64,000 nt of DNA from JAKAXS01 sp965279065 (GCA_965279065.1 OZ257134.1:3224001-3288000), one strand, 5' to 3'. Shown: positions 43,119-51,584, numbered from the stretch's first letter. Notes: generated from the sequence alone by a model not told the origin. Numbers and translations: made by a program.

Positions 43119-44195
43119 TCAAGCCGTGACGGCAGGCACGGGCAGGCCGCACTGCTGGAGCACGTTGTTGAAGCGGTTCCGCGCCAGTTCGAAACTCTCC
43201 GTGAAGCTCGTCACCTTCACACGCGGCAGCGACCAGATCGGTTGCAACTGCGCCGCGGCCGCATGCGCGAGTTTGGCGTGCTTTTCGATCCACGTGCCGA
43301 TGATCACCTTGTTGTGCAGCGAGTAGTCGCGGTCGTTGAGCAGCGTGTGGACGAGCTCGACGGTGTTTGCCAGGTTTCGCTCGTAGTCGCCTTCGGCGGC
43401 CGAGACCACGCTGGGCGTGATGAAGTCGTTGTGCGCCGCTGCCATCTGCAGGACGAAGCCGCTACGGAAAAGTTCTCCCACAAGCGGCTCGAACACAAAA
43501 TTGATGGCAACGTACTGTTCCAGATAATCGCTGCTGGCCATGATCTCTTCGATGGCACGCCGCGTACCCTGCCAGATCGGATCTTCCATCCAGTGCGTCT
43601 TGCCGGCGTCCTTGTCGATCCCGCCTTCGATATCGAGACCGACCTCGCCCAGGTAGAGCGTCAGATCCTGCGAGAAGCGGAGCTTGTAGGACGAGTTGGT
43701 CAGGATCGCGTTGTTGATCATCTGCGTGAAGCCGTAGCGCTGCGCCTGCATCAGCGACGTGCCGAGGCCGAATTCGGCGTGCTTGTAGGCCCCAACGTGA
43801 TCCTGCAGCACCTTCACCCACGACTTGTCGAAGCGGGTGGCTGCGCCCGAGCGCCGGCCGTTCTCGATCACCGACTGGATCGTGCCGCAGATGGTCGACT
43901 GCCGCTGGTAGTGCGTCTTCTCCCACTCCTGGTCGACAGCCCGGTATATGTGCCAGTCAGCCGACTTGGCGCGCGTCCAGTCCTTCGAATACGTCGGCGT
44001 GCCGTCCGGAAAGTTGATGATCCAATCCTGCAGCAGATAGCGGTCAGGATCGGGTTGCACGTCGAGCGTCATGTCTTCGTAGTGCGTCGGCTTGCGCCCC
44101 TTCGGCTCGTAGTAGTTGAACTTGCGGCTGTCCGACCCCGGAAACGTCGCCGCGCCCGCAGCTCCCGATTTGACCGGCGATGCATTGCCTTCCAT
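43119..44195 (-). CDS. prmC: Propane monooxygenase hydroxylase small (beta) subunit
   Basis: The 358-residue helical protein is of the ferritin-like hydroxylase family but lacks the two ExxH iron motifs, as beta subunits do. It packs against PrmA to form the (alpha-beta)2 hydroxylase. GGAGG stands five bases before the ATG. It follows the reductase gene by 55 bases, which include a small GCGGCA/TGCCGC hairpin. The order large subunit, reductase, small subunit, coupling protein is that of group 5 soluble di-iron monooxygenases (PrmABCD, MimABCD). It is not the mmoXYBZDC order of methane monooxygenase. Confidence 0.92.
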   Translation of the reverse strand: MEGNASPVKSGAAGAATFPGSDSRKFNYYEPKGRKPTHYEDMTLDVQPDPDRYLLQDWIINFPDGTPTYSKDWTRAKSADWHIYRAVDQEWEKTHYQRQSTICGTIQSVIENGRRSGAATRFDKSWVKVLQDHVGAYKHAEFGLGTSLMQAQRYGFTQMINNAILTNSSYKLRFSQDLTLYLGEVGLDIEGGIDKDAGKTHWMEDPIWQGTRRAIEEIMASSDYLEQYVAINFVFEPLVGELFRSGFVLQMAAAHNDFITPSVVSAAEGDYERNLANTVELVHTLLNDRDYSLHNKVIIGTWIEKHAKLAHAAAAQLQPIWSLPRVKVTSFTESFELARNRFNNVLQQCGLPVPAVTA

Positions 44196-44250
44196 CTAAT
44201 CCTCCACTAGATCGGCGGCATTCCTGCCGCGTGTTGTTGGGTCGAGACCG

Positions 44251-45285
44251 TCAGTCCTTTTTCACGGGCTGCGTGAACTTGTCGTAGTAGAAGTGGTTCG
44301 GCTCCACGCCGATCCCGAACAGCACCGGCATGACGGCGTCGATCATCGGGGGCGGCCCGCACGAATAGGCATCGATCTGTCCGGGCAGCGCTTCCTCGCG
44401 CAAGCGCCGCTGCACGACGTCGTGCACGAAACCGGTCTCGCCGCTCCACGCGCCGCCGTTGTTGTCCGAAAGCGCGGGGATGAACTTGAAGTCCGGCAGC
44501 TTGCTCGAGATGCTGGCGAACTCGTCGAGATAGAACAGGTCCTTTTCGCTGCGGGCGCCGTAGAAGAACCGGATGGGCCGCTGTTCCCCGCTTTCGATGT
44601 GGTCGTTGAGAATGGACCACAGCGGCGACATGCCTGATCCACCGCCGATCAGCACGATGGGGCCAGGCCGTCCTTCCCGGCGAAAACAGCCGCCGTATGG
44701 TCCCTTCGCCGTGATTTCCGTACCGGGCTTCAGCCCCCCGTCCAACAGCGCCGAAAACTCGCCGTTGGGATACTTCTTGATGATGAACTGCAGCTTTCGA
44801 CCCTCGCTCGGCGGATTGGCCATCGAGTAGGACCGCGTCACGCCCTTGCTGGGAATGGTGATGTCGACATACTGCCCGGCCCAGAACTTGATCGGCTCTT
44901 CGAGGTCGATCTCCAGCAACCGGATGTCGTGCGTCAGGTCCCGGACCCCGGCGACCGTGCCCTTGAAGTCCTTCACCGGGATCGACCGGCTGAGCATTTC
45001 TTCGTCGAAGTTCGTCAGTTCGACCGTGAGATCGCTGAACGCATGCGTCCGGCAGAGCAGGATGTAATTCTCGTCGCGCTCGTGGTCCGGCAGTGCAAAC
45101 GTCGAATACTTCAGCAGATCGATGTCACCGTCGATCAGCTTCGATTTGCAGCTGGAGCATTGACCCTCCTTGCAGCCATGCATCAGGGCGATGCCCTGCC
45201 GGAAGGCCGCATCGAGAACCGTCTCACCTTCGTCTACGTCCATCTCGATGCCGACAGGCTCGAGCGTCACTTTGTATGTCGTCAT
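44251..45285 (-). CDS. prmB: Propane monooxygenase reductase
   Basis: The 344-residue NADH-dependent reductase has an N-terminal plant-type ferredoxin domain with cysteines 38, 43, 46 and 78. An FAD domain follows (RSYSMANPP) and an NAD domain with GGGSGMSPLWS. It passes electrons from NADH to the di-iron centre of PrmA. The start has only a weak ribosome binding site, and a strong hairpin separates it from prmA. This suggests less reductase than hydroxylase is made, as usual for these enzymes. Confidence 0.93.
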   Translation of the reverse strand: MTTYKVTLEPVGIEMDVDEGETVLDAAFRQGIALMHGCKEGQCSSCKSKLIDGDIDLLKYSTFALPDHERDENYILLCRTHAFSDLTVELTNFDEEMLSRSIPVKDFKGTVAGVRDLTHDIRLLEIDLEEPIKFWAGQYVDITIPSKGVTRSYSMANPPSEGRKLQFIIKKYPNGEFSALLDGGLKPGTEITAKGPYGGCFRREGRPGPIVLIGGGSGMSPLWSILNDHIESGEQRPIRFFYGARSEKDLFYLDEFASISSKLPDFKFIPALSDNNGGAWSGETGFVHDVVQRRLREEALPGQIDAYSCGPPPMIDAVMPVLFGIGVEPNHFYYDKFTQPVKKD

Positions 45286-45331
45286 TTGGATCCGTGCCGC
45301 CGCTCGGAAAGGATTGTTGAAAACTGGGAAG

Positions 45332-45362
45332 GTCAGGGGCCGAACCGACGCCGGCCCCTGAC
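45332..45362 (-). terminator. Hairpin directly after prmA
   Basis: GTCAGGGGCCG and CGGCCCCTGAC form a perfect 11-bp stem with a 9-base loop, 7 bases after the prmA stop. CTTCCCAGTTTTC follows on the minus strand. It probably protects the prmA message or limits read-through to prmB. Confidence 0.65.
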
Positions 45363-45369
45363 GTGAACA

Positions 45370-47064
45370 TCAGTGATGATGGTGACCGTTGCCGCAGTTG
45401 CACGACTTGATCTTGAAGCCGGCGCGATACTCCGCGATGTGTTTCTCGCGATCGGCAGGGCTCATGTCGCGGATCAACACCAGCGGGCTCTGGAGCGTGT
45501 GGCCCTTGACGTGATCGAGCGTCCACATGTCCTTCTGGTCAAAGCGCAGATGCGGTTGCGCCGTGATCGTCTTGCCGTCGGGCCGCACGAAGCCGAGATC
45601 CTTGATGGCGTCGGCCAGATCCCAGCCGTGGTAGCAATCTTCCCAGATGCGCTGGCCCTTGAAGCGGCCCATCGCCGGCGTCGGACGGCCCTCGTACTCC
45701 GCCTGGAACGCGACGGTGTGCGTCCATTTGCACTGCTCGGAGCAGTACGTGTAGAGCTTGCCGTCGACTTCACCGACGCAGAAGTCTTCGCGGATCAGCG
45801 CCGGCACCATGCAGCTCCAGCAGCGATGCGGGTAGACGTAGCCGTTCTCCTGGTCGAACAGGATGTTCGTCTGGCCCGGCACGCTCTTGCGCGCATACCA
45901 CTTCCAGAAGTCGCCGAACTCGGCATACCAGCCCGGATATTTGTGCTCGAACCACTCGAAGTCCTTCTCCGTCTGGGCTTCGATGCGCCAGAAGTTCACC
46001 GGCCAGCCGACCGCGAAGAACTGTGCCACCTTGTGCACGTAGTTCTTCTTGACCAGCCGGTCCCAGGCGGCCGCGACGTCGTCATGATGAATCTTGATGC
46101 CGTACTTTTCGAGCGGCAGCATGTACGTGCGGTAGTAGTCCTCGTAGATCCAGCGGTGCCACAGTTCGACGTACGACTCCTTGTTCTTGTCGCGGTTCGT
46201 CGTGCCGTACTCGATGAAGGTGCCGATCGCCGCGTCGACGATGGCGTGGTTCTGCCAGAAGGCGTACTTGAGGTCGCGTTCCAGCAGCAGATGGTTCGAC
46301 GGATCGTTGATCATCGCCATCAGCATCGAGTGGCCGTTGCCGATGTGACGCGATTCATCCGACTGCACGGACAGGAACACGGTCGGCAGGGCGTAGTCGC
46401 CGTTGCGCGCCGCTTCCGACGGCATGGCCACGAACAGCGTGTTGGTGAAAGCCGTCTCGGCCACCACGGTCAGGTAGACGTTGGCCGACGTAATGGCGTC
46501 GCCGCAGATGAAGCCTTCGCCGAACTGGCGTCCGATCGTCGACGCATAGCACTTGCCGAACGCCTTCTCGGTGATGTCGAAGCCGGCCGGGTCGATGTAG
46601 TTCTCCATGTACCACTTCTTCAGGTTCATCTGAATCGTGGAGTGACGGAACTCGTCCACCATCTGCATGGTGAAGCCGGTGCGCAGCTCTTCACCCGGCG
46701 CCAGCCGCGCCACCATCGCCATCGAGCGTGCGGCCGAGATCTCCGGGAACGGGATGATGGCCAGGAACAGCTTCATCCACTCGACCCAGCGCGGCTCCAC
46801 GTTGCGGAACATGTCGCCACGCAAAGCCGCATCCAGCGCACCGTAGACGCGGTTGTCCTTTTCCTCCTGCATGGGGAAATAGGAGCGCAACACCTGCTTC
46901 ATCGGATCGCGCGGAACCTTGGAGATCTTGTAGTCGGTGGGAAATGTCTCGGCTTCCTGCACATATGTCGGCGTCCAGCCGAGATCGGCGACGCGTGACG
47001 TCGCCTCAGCAATGCTGATGCCCTTCTGCGCCGTGATCTTATTGAGCGTTAAGCTCGCTGCCAT
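45370..47064 (-). CDS. prmA: Propane monooxygenase hydroxylase large (alpha) subunit
   Basis: The 564-residue catalytic subunit has all six di-iron ligands: Glu108, Glu138 and His141 (VDEFRH), Glu203, Glu237 and His240 (SDESRH), with the family spacing. A YHS-like segment with cysteine pairs (CWSC and YCSEQC) lies near residue 420. The protein ends in an unusual CNCGNGHHHH. The enzyme hydroxylates propane, and usually other small alkanes, to 1- or 2-propanol with O2. GGAGG lies five bases before the ATG. The nearest families are PrmA and MimA. Methane monooxygenase is unlikely on gene order. Confidence 0.94.
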   Translation of the reverse strand: MAASLTLNKITAQKGISIAEATSRVADLGWTPTYVQEAETFPTDYKISKVPRDPMKQVLRSYFPMQEEKDNRVYGALDAALRGDMFRNVEPRWVEWMKLFLAIIPFPEISAARSMAMVARLAPGEELRTGFTMQMVDEFRHSTIQMNLKKWYMENYIDPAGFDITEKAFGKCYASTIGRQFGEGFICGDAITSANVYLTVVAETAFTNTLFVAMPSEAARNGDYALPTVFLSVQSDESRHIGNGHSMLMAMINDPSNHLLLERDLKYAFWQNHAIVDAAIGTFIEYGTTNRDKNKESYVELWHRWIYEDYYRTYMLPLEKYGIKIHHDDVAAAWDRLVKKNYVHKVAQFFAVGWPVNFWRIEAQTEKDFEWFEHKYPGWYAEFGDFWKWYARKSVPGQTNILFDQENGYVYPHRCWSCMVPALIREDFCVGEVDGKLYTYCSEQCKWTHTVAFQAEYEGRPTPAMGRFKGQRIWEDCYHGWDLADAIKDLGFVRPDGKTITAQPHLRFDQKDMWTLDHVKGHTLQSPLVLIRDMSPADREKHIAEYRAGFKIKSCNCGNGHHHH

Positions 47065-47116
47065 TGAAACCTCCTGCGTTTTAGTCTTGTCCGTGTTTTG
47101 CCGAATTCTCCGAGGC

Positions 47117-47305
47117 TCACCTCGGCCTCACCAAAGGCTTGCCCTCGGCGACGAAGCGCGCCGCCAAAATGAGGACACCCATGGCAAAATCCTTGCCGTG
47201 CGCCGTGGTCATGCGCTCGGCCACGTCGCCGATCTCCTGGAAGAAGTCGTCCTTCGAACGATCCTCTTCGCTGAGCTCGGGCGCCGTTTCCTGTGCCTGG
47301 ATCAT
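47117..47305 (-). CDS. Small protein of the prm operon, 62 residues
   Basis: The protein is acidic in its first half (SEEDRSKDDFFQEIGDVAER) with a hydrophobic segment near 41-52 (FAMGVLILAARFVA). AGAGG precedes the ATG, and it lies tightly between the 146-residue protein and prmA. No family is recognised. Its place in front of the hydroxylase gene suggests a role with the monooxygenase, for example in assembly or membrane proximity. It is short, so false prediction remains possible. Confidence 0.6.
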   Translation of the reverse strand: MIQAQETAPELSEEDRSKDDFFQEIGDVAERMTTAHGKDFAMGVLILAARFVAEGKPLVRPR

Positions 47306-47320
47306 GATCCTCTTCCTTCC

Positions 47321-47761
47321 CTAAGCCCGACCCGCCGCCGAACCGCTTTCCGGCGGAGTGCCGTCGAACTCCGCCAGCGACTGGTCGAGCCATGCGCGGG
47401 TCACGTCGAGTTTGTTGCTCTCTTCCCTGAGCGTCATGAGCTTGGCCTCGACGCTCGTCAGCCGCTCAATGGCGCTCTGATCGCTACCGGCCTCCTTGAG
47501 ATCGCGCTCCGCGATGCGCCTCTCGATGTCGAGACCATTGATCTCGTTGTCGAGTCGCAGACGGCGAGAGTTGGCTTCGATGATGCGCACGACGATGTCG
47601 TGGCGCTTCAACATGTGATCTCTGCCTTCGGGCGTACCCATGACGCCACTCCTTGCCAGTTTCGACCAAAGCTCCCACGCATTGCTCATCTCGAGACCCG
47701 CGACGAAAAACGTGGCGCCGGCGGCTTCCCCGCCGTTCAATGCTCGTATTGTTGCCGTCAC
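47321..47761 (-). CDS. Coiled-coil protein of the prm operon
   Basis: The 146-residue protein is largely a predicted coiled coil from about 50 to 125 (RLRLDNEINGLDIERRIAER and beyond), with no signal peptide or known domain. Its ATG overlaps the alcohol dehydrogenase stop by four bases (ATGA). A second ATG 24 codons on is possible. Coupled translation and its place before prmA make it a genuine operon member. Its function is unknown; scaffold or assembly factor are guesses. Confidence 0.65.
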   Translation of the reverse strand: MTATIRALNGGEAAGATFFVAGLEMSNAWELWSKLARSGVMGTPEGRDHMLKRHDIVVRIIEANSRRLRLDNEINGLDIERRIAERDLKEAGSDQSAIERLTSVEAKLMTLREESNKLDVTRAWLDQSLAEFDGTPPESGSAAGRA

Positions 47762-48801
47762 GGGATCAGCACCGCGCGGCCGTGTACCTTGCCGTGATGC
47801 AGATCGAGCAAGGCCTGGTTGGCCTCGCTCAACCGGTATTCCTTTGTCCTGAGATTGACGCGGCCGTTATCCGCCAGCGCCATCAGCTCCACCAGTTCCG
47901 CGTAGGTGCCGACGAGATTGCCGACGATCGTCTTCTCCGAGGCGATCATGTCCAGCGTCGGGATCTCGACTTTTCCGCCGTAGCCGACGATGTAGTAGAA
48001 GCCGTCGTTGCGCGTCGCCGCGATCCCGTTGGCAACGGAGGCGCCTTCACCGACGAAATCGATGACGGCTTCGGCGCCATGTCCGCCGGTCAGTTCCTTG
48101 ATGGCGTCGACCTCGTTGCCGTCCGCCTTAATGGCAAGATCGGCACCGCAGGAGCGCGCCAGGTCGAGCGAGCCCATCGACCGGTCGACGGCGATCACCG
48201 TCGCCGCGCACAGCGCCTTCAAGACCTGTATGCCGATGTGTCCAAGCCCGCCGCAGCCGATGACGACGGCAAACTGACCCGGCAACAGATGACGCGACGC
48301 CTTCTTCGCTGCGCGGTAGGCCGTCAATCCGGCGTCCGTGTAGGGTGCGACGTCCTTGGGTGCCAGCGTCTTCGGCAGCTTGATCAGTGACCTCAGCGAC
48401 GTCCGCAAGTACTGCGCATAACCGCCGTTGGCGTTGATGCCTGGAAAGCTGCTGCCGTCCGCATGCATGTCATTGCCGCGGCGGCAGGCCAGGCAGTGAC
48501 CGCTCGTTACCAGCGGATGGCAGATGATGGGGTCGCCGACCTTGATGCCGTCGACGCCGGCGCCGATGGCCTCGACCCAGCCGGCGTTCTCGTGTCCCAT
48601 GATGTAGGGCAGCGCGACGTTGGACTTCTCGCGCCAGATGCCTTCGACGATATGCAGGTCGGTGCGGCAGACGCCGGCGCCACCGATACGCACGATGACG
48701 TCGCTCGGCGTTTGGATCTTCGGATCCTCTACGTCCTGGTATGTGACGAACTCTGGGCCAGACAGCTTCTCGTCATAGCGATGCAGTACCGCCGCCTTCA
48801 T
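47758..48801 (-). CDS. NAD(P)-dependent zinc alcohol dehydrogenase
   Basis: The 347-residue medium-chain dehydrogenase has catalytic-zinc residues in GVCRTDLH and MGHENAGWVEAIG and the cofactor loop IGCGGLGHIGIQ. In the structural-zinc lobe two of four cysteines are replaced: SGHCLACRRGNDMHADG has Ser and Ala where the family has Cys. This probably means no second zinc. It is the first gene of the prm operon, behind an ideal sigma54 promoter. It would oxidise a propanol, probably 2-propanol to acetone or 1-propanol to propanal, as the adh1 genes of actinobacterial prm clusters are proposed to do. Confidence 0.88.
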   Translation of the reverse strand: MKAAVLHRYDEKLSGPEFVTYQDVEDPKIQTPSDVIVRIGGAGVCRTDLHIVEGIWREKSNVALPYIMGHENAGWVEAIGAGVDGIKVGDPIICHPLVTSGHCLACRRGNDMHADGSSFPGINANGGYAQYLRTSLRSLIKLPKTLAPKDVAPYTDAGLTAYRAAKKASRHLLPGQFAVVIGCGGLGHIGIQVLKALCAATVIAVDRSMGSLDLARSCGADLAIKADGNEVDAIKELTGGHGAEAVIDFVGEGASVANGIAATRNDGFYYIVGYGGKVEIPTLDMIASEKTIVGNLVGTYAELVELMALADNGRVNLRTKEYRLSEANQALLDLHHGKVHGRAVLIP

Positions 48802-48860
48802 GCGTGTGACCTTTCCATCCCCTAGTCCGGTCCTTTGTCGGATCGGTTGGGAAGATCATC

Positions 48861-48875
48861 GCAACAGCCGTGCCA
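48861..48875 (-). promoter_or_regulatory. Sigma54 promoter of the adh-prm operon
   Basis: On the minus strand TGGCACGGCTGTTGC matches the -24/-12 consensus exactly, about 60 bases before the alcohol dehydrogenase ATG. It should be driven by PrmR, encoded divergently. Confidence 0.88.
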
Positions 48876-49367
48876 GTTCGTTAACTCACGGGTAGATCGA
48901 CAAAAAACGCATGCAACACGTTTCGAAGTTTGTTCGTCGCGAGATCGCCATCGCCAACAACTGTTGCATTTGTCAACATTGATGCATCGCACTTCAAAGT
49001 CGTGGAAATTCGCGAGAAGACGCTATTTATTGAGTCTTGGCGTAAAGTTTTAAATGCGTGAGGCGCTGACAATTCGGGATTATTTCCCGATCGCGAGAGA
49101 CGCAGCATCCACGGTGCGCTGCACAAAATGAAAGATGAAACAGCTGCAGATTGCCGCGGTTGTGCTCCGGGGAGCAATAGTGCGTCGAACTCGTCGAATG
49201 ATACGTAAACATATCTTTTGCTTATCGGCCCTGGCGACCAATTCACCTCGCCACTCTATTCAACAATTGGCCAAGAACACGCAGCGATGTCTTAGAGATA
49301 TTGAAAGAGATAAGGAAAGCGCATATAGAAATCTCCAAAGAAACGTTTGTTCGGGTAGGGACAACCA
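48876..49367. promoter_or_regulatory. Divergent control region between prm operon and prmR
   Basis: Eighty to 115 bases above the promoter lie CAACA-AC-TGTTG (48955-48966), then CAACA again at 48974-48978 (TGTTG-N7-CAACA), then GATGCATCG at 48981-48989. Further up, GTGCGCTGCAC is palindromic. These are candidate PrmR sites. The AT-rich part near 49260-49360 should hold the prmR promoter. No gene was seen in the interval. Confidence 0.45.
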
Positions 49368-51350
49368 ATGAACGAACGCGACATTCGGGATGCCTGGGTG
49401 CGCTTTGTCGGCGACGGCGATGAGCCCAAGGCAGTTCGATCGGCGGTCGCGGGCTCTTGGCAACGCAGCAAGGGCTTTAACGTCGATGTTTCAAGTCGCG
49501 CAGCACCGGTACTTTCGGAAGCGGAGCTTTATCGCCGCCGCGCCGACAGCGCCCTGCTGTCCGCTTCGGCACGCCAGGCAATGGAGCGCGCCGCGCATAT
49601 CCTGGGTGATGCGTCTTCGATGCTCATTCTGACCGATGGCTCCGGTCACATCATCGAAACGCTGGGCGACCGCCGCACCATCGAGGAAGGTCGCGAGGTC
49701 CATCTGCAGGATGGCGGATGCTGGACCGAGGACAAAATCGGCACCAACGCGATCGGAACGGCGCTGGCCGCGAAGCTACCAGTGCAGATTCACGCCGCCG
49801 AACATTTTTGCGAGCGCGTGCAGCAATGGACCTGCGCGGCAGCACCCATTTTTCACCCGATCGACCACGAGCTGCTGGGCGTTATCGATATCTCCGGGCC
49901 GCCGAAGACATTCAGTTCGCAAAGCCTGGCCCTGGCGGTCTCGATTGCCGGGCACATGGAAGGCTTGATTTCGCAAACCATCAAGGATCAGCACGAACGG
50001 CTGATGACCTGTTTCCAAGAGAAGCAGCGCAAATGGGCCAGCCACGACCTCCTGGCCATCGATCGTCGCGGCGGCATCGTCCACGCCTCGCCGAATGCTT
50101 TGCGAAAGTTTGCCAAGCACCTGTCGCAGTCCGAGACGGACGATCTGTCATATCTTCGCTCCCTGCCGTTCGATCATTGGCCCGACGATTTGGGCAAGCG
50201 GGTCGTCAATATGCGCACGGTTCTGGTGCAGGACGGCGACGATGAACTGGGTGCCATCATCGTGTTCCCGACATCGTATCGTGCGCCGCCGACGCCGGTT
50301 GGCAAGCGCAAGCGGTTCGCGCACGACGAGGCACCGCAAGCCGGGGTCGCCCCTCCGATCGCTTTCCCCGACCGCCGCCACGATCAGGCTGCGATCCCTC
50401 AGTCCAGTCGGCCGCCGTCAGCCGGCCAAGACGACGCGCCGGTCCCGGTGCCGTTCGTTGCAGCCGATCCCAAGGTCAAGCAGATCTGCAAGAACGTTGC
50501 CTCCGCTGCCCGGCTCCACATGCCGCTCCTGATATGCGGACAGACCGGCACCGGCAAGGAGATGCTGGCGCGTTACGCCCACACCAGCAGCGGCCGCAAG
50601 GGCGCCTTCGTGCCGGTCAATTGCTCCGCGCTCCCAGAGACGCTCGTCGAAGCCGAATTGTTCGGCTATGCCGACGGCGCCTTCACCGGCGCCCGGCGCG
50701 GTGGCACACCCGGCCTTGCGCGCGAAGCCGACGGTGGAACGCTGTTTCTGGACGAAATTGGCGACATGCCATTCATACTTCAGTCGGTTTTATTGCGTTT
50801 CCTTGATGATTACACGGTGAGGCCGATCGGCGGCCAGCCGCGCAAGGTTGACGTCCTCCTCGTCTCCGCCACCAACGTCGATTTGGGCCAGGCGGTCACC
50901 AGCCGCAAGTTCCGCCCGGACCTGCTTTATCGACTGAACACGATGCATGTCACGTTGCCGTCGCTCGCCGAGCGCGCCGACTTTGCCGAACTTGCAATGC
51001 ATTTGTTGGAACGCATCAGCCCGGAAACAAAAATCACCGAGAAGGCGATCGCAGCCCTGGCAGCACAGCCCTGGAACGGGAATATCCGCGAGCTTCGCGG
51101 GATGCTGGCCCGCCTGACCCTGGCGGCCACCGACAGCAATGCCAATCTCATCGATGAAACCATGACGGGAGCATTCATGGTCTCGCCTGCGGCAACGCAG
51201 GTCTCAGGCGCACATTCCCTGCGTGAGCTGCAGCGCGGCCAGTTGCTCAGCGTCTATAAGGAAACGGGTGGCAACATAAGCGAAACGGCGCGCCGCCTTG
51301 GCGTGTGTCGCAACACCGTCTATCGCGCGCTCGACGCCTCTGAACCTTGA
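49368..51350 (+). CDS. prmR: Sigma54-dependent activator of propane monooxygenase, PrmR-like
   Basis: The 660-residue AcoR-type activator has a GAF sensor at about 60-205 and a PAS-like part. The AAA+ domain has Walker A GQTGTGKE (391-398), GAFTGA (437-442) and Walker B LFLDEIGD. A Fis-type helix-turn-helix ends the protein (ISETARRLGVCRNTVYRAL). It diverges from the prm operon, whose promoter is sigma54-type, as prmR/mimR genes do in other clusters. It probably senses propane, propanol or a product. The PQQ-ADH2 gene downstream on the same strand also has a perfect sigma54 promoter and is a likely second target. Confidence 0.9.
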   Translation: MNERDIRDAWVRFVGDGDEPKAVRSAVAGSWQRSKGFNVDVSSRAAPVLSEAELYRRRADSALLSASARQAMERAAHILGDASSMLILTDGSGHIIETLGDRRTIEEGREVHLQDGGCWTEDKIGTNAIGTALAAKLPVQIHAAEHFCERVQQWTCAAAPIFHPIDHELLGVIDISGPPKTFSSQSLALAVSIAGHMEGLISQTIKDQHERLMTCFQEKQRKWASHDLLAIDRRGGIVHASPNALRKFAKHLSQSETDDLSYLRSLPFDHWPDDLGKRVVNMRTVLVQDGDDELGAIIVFPTSYRAPPTPVGKRKRFAHDEAPQAGVAPPIAFPDRRHDQAAIPQSSRPPSAGQDDAPVPVPFVAADPKVKQICKNVASAARLHMPLLICGQTGTGKEMLARYAHTSSGRKGAFVPVNCSALPETLVEAELFGYADGAFTGARRGGTPGLAREADGGTLFLDEIGDMPFILQSVLLRFLDDYTVRPIGGQPRKVDVLLVSATNVDLGQAVTSRKFRPDLLYRLNTMHVTLPSLAERADFAELAMHLLERISPETKITEKAIAALAAQPWNGNIRELRGMLARLTLAATDSNANLIDETMTGAFMVSPAATQVSGAHSLRELQRGQLLSVYKETGGNISETARRLGVCRNTVYRALDASEP

Positions 51351-51429
51351 GACCCCTCGGGCACTCCAAATCTTCCCGCGAGCACCAGGATTTTTTGCAT
51401 TGCAACTCGTTGCGTGCGCTCACACCTCG

Positions 51430-51436
51430 TGCATCG
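51430..51436 (+). promoter_or_regulatory. TGCATCG motif above the PQQ-ADH2 promoter
   Basis: TGCATCG sits 72 bases above the -24 box. The same seven bases occur twice, inverted, above the PQQ-ADH1 promoter and once above the prm promoter. It may be part of an activator site. The motif is short, so chance cannot be excluded. Confidence 0.3.
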
Positions 51437-51507
51437 CGCTGTTCGATATGTGAACACACCCACCGCACTCTGGCTCGATAGTCCAGCGTTTTCAACGGTG
51501 CCATTGA

Positions 51508-51522
51508 TGGCACGGACGTTGC
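51508..51522 (+). promoter_or_regulatory. Sigma54 promoter of PQQ alcohol dehydrogenase 2
   Basis: TGGCACGGACGTTGC matches the -24/-12 consensus exactly and lies about 50 bases above the ribosome binding site. It shows that the open frame reaching back to 51414 is not the start of the protein. Confidence 0.88.
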
Positions 51523-51584
51523 GGCATTTCTCTCGCGCGTCGCAGAGGAAACTGCGCGCAAAAGCAAAACCAGGGAGGATAAGC

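Noticed and set aside
42675..46998. Long plus-strand open frames opposite prmA, prmC and prmD
   Set aside because: They mirror the codon bias of the genuine minus-strand genes, have no ribosome binding sites and encode low-complexity Arg/His/Val-rich sequence.
42714..47064. Soluble methane monooxygenase
   Set aside because: The order is large subunit, reductase, small subunit, coupling protein, with no gamma subunit and a GroEL-like partner. That is the propane (group 5) type, not mmoXYBZDC.
51414..51584. In-frame N-terminal extension of PQQ alcohol dehydrogenase 2
   Set aside because: It contains a perfect sigma54 promoter at 51508-51522, and the ATG at 51585 has a good ribosome binding site followed by an export leader.
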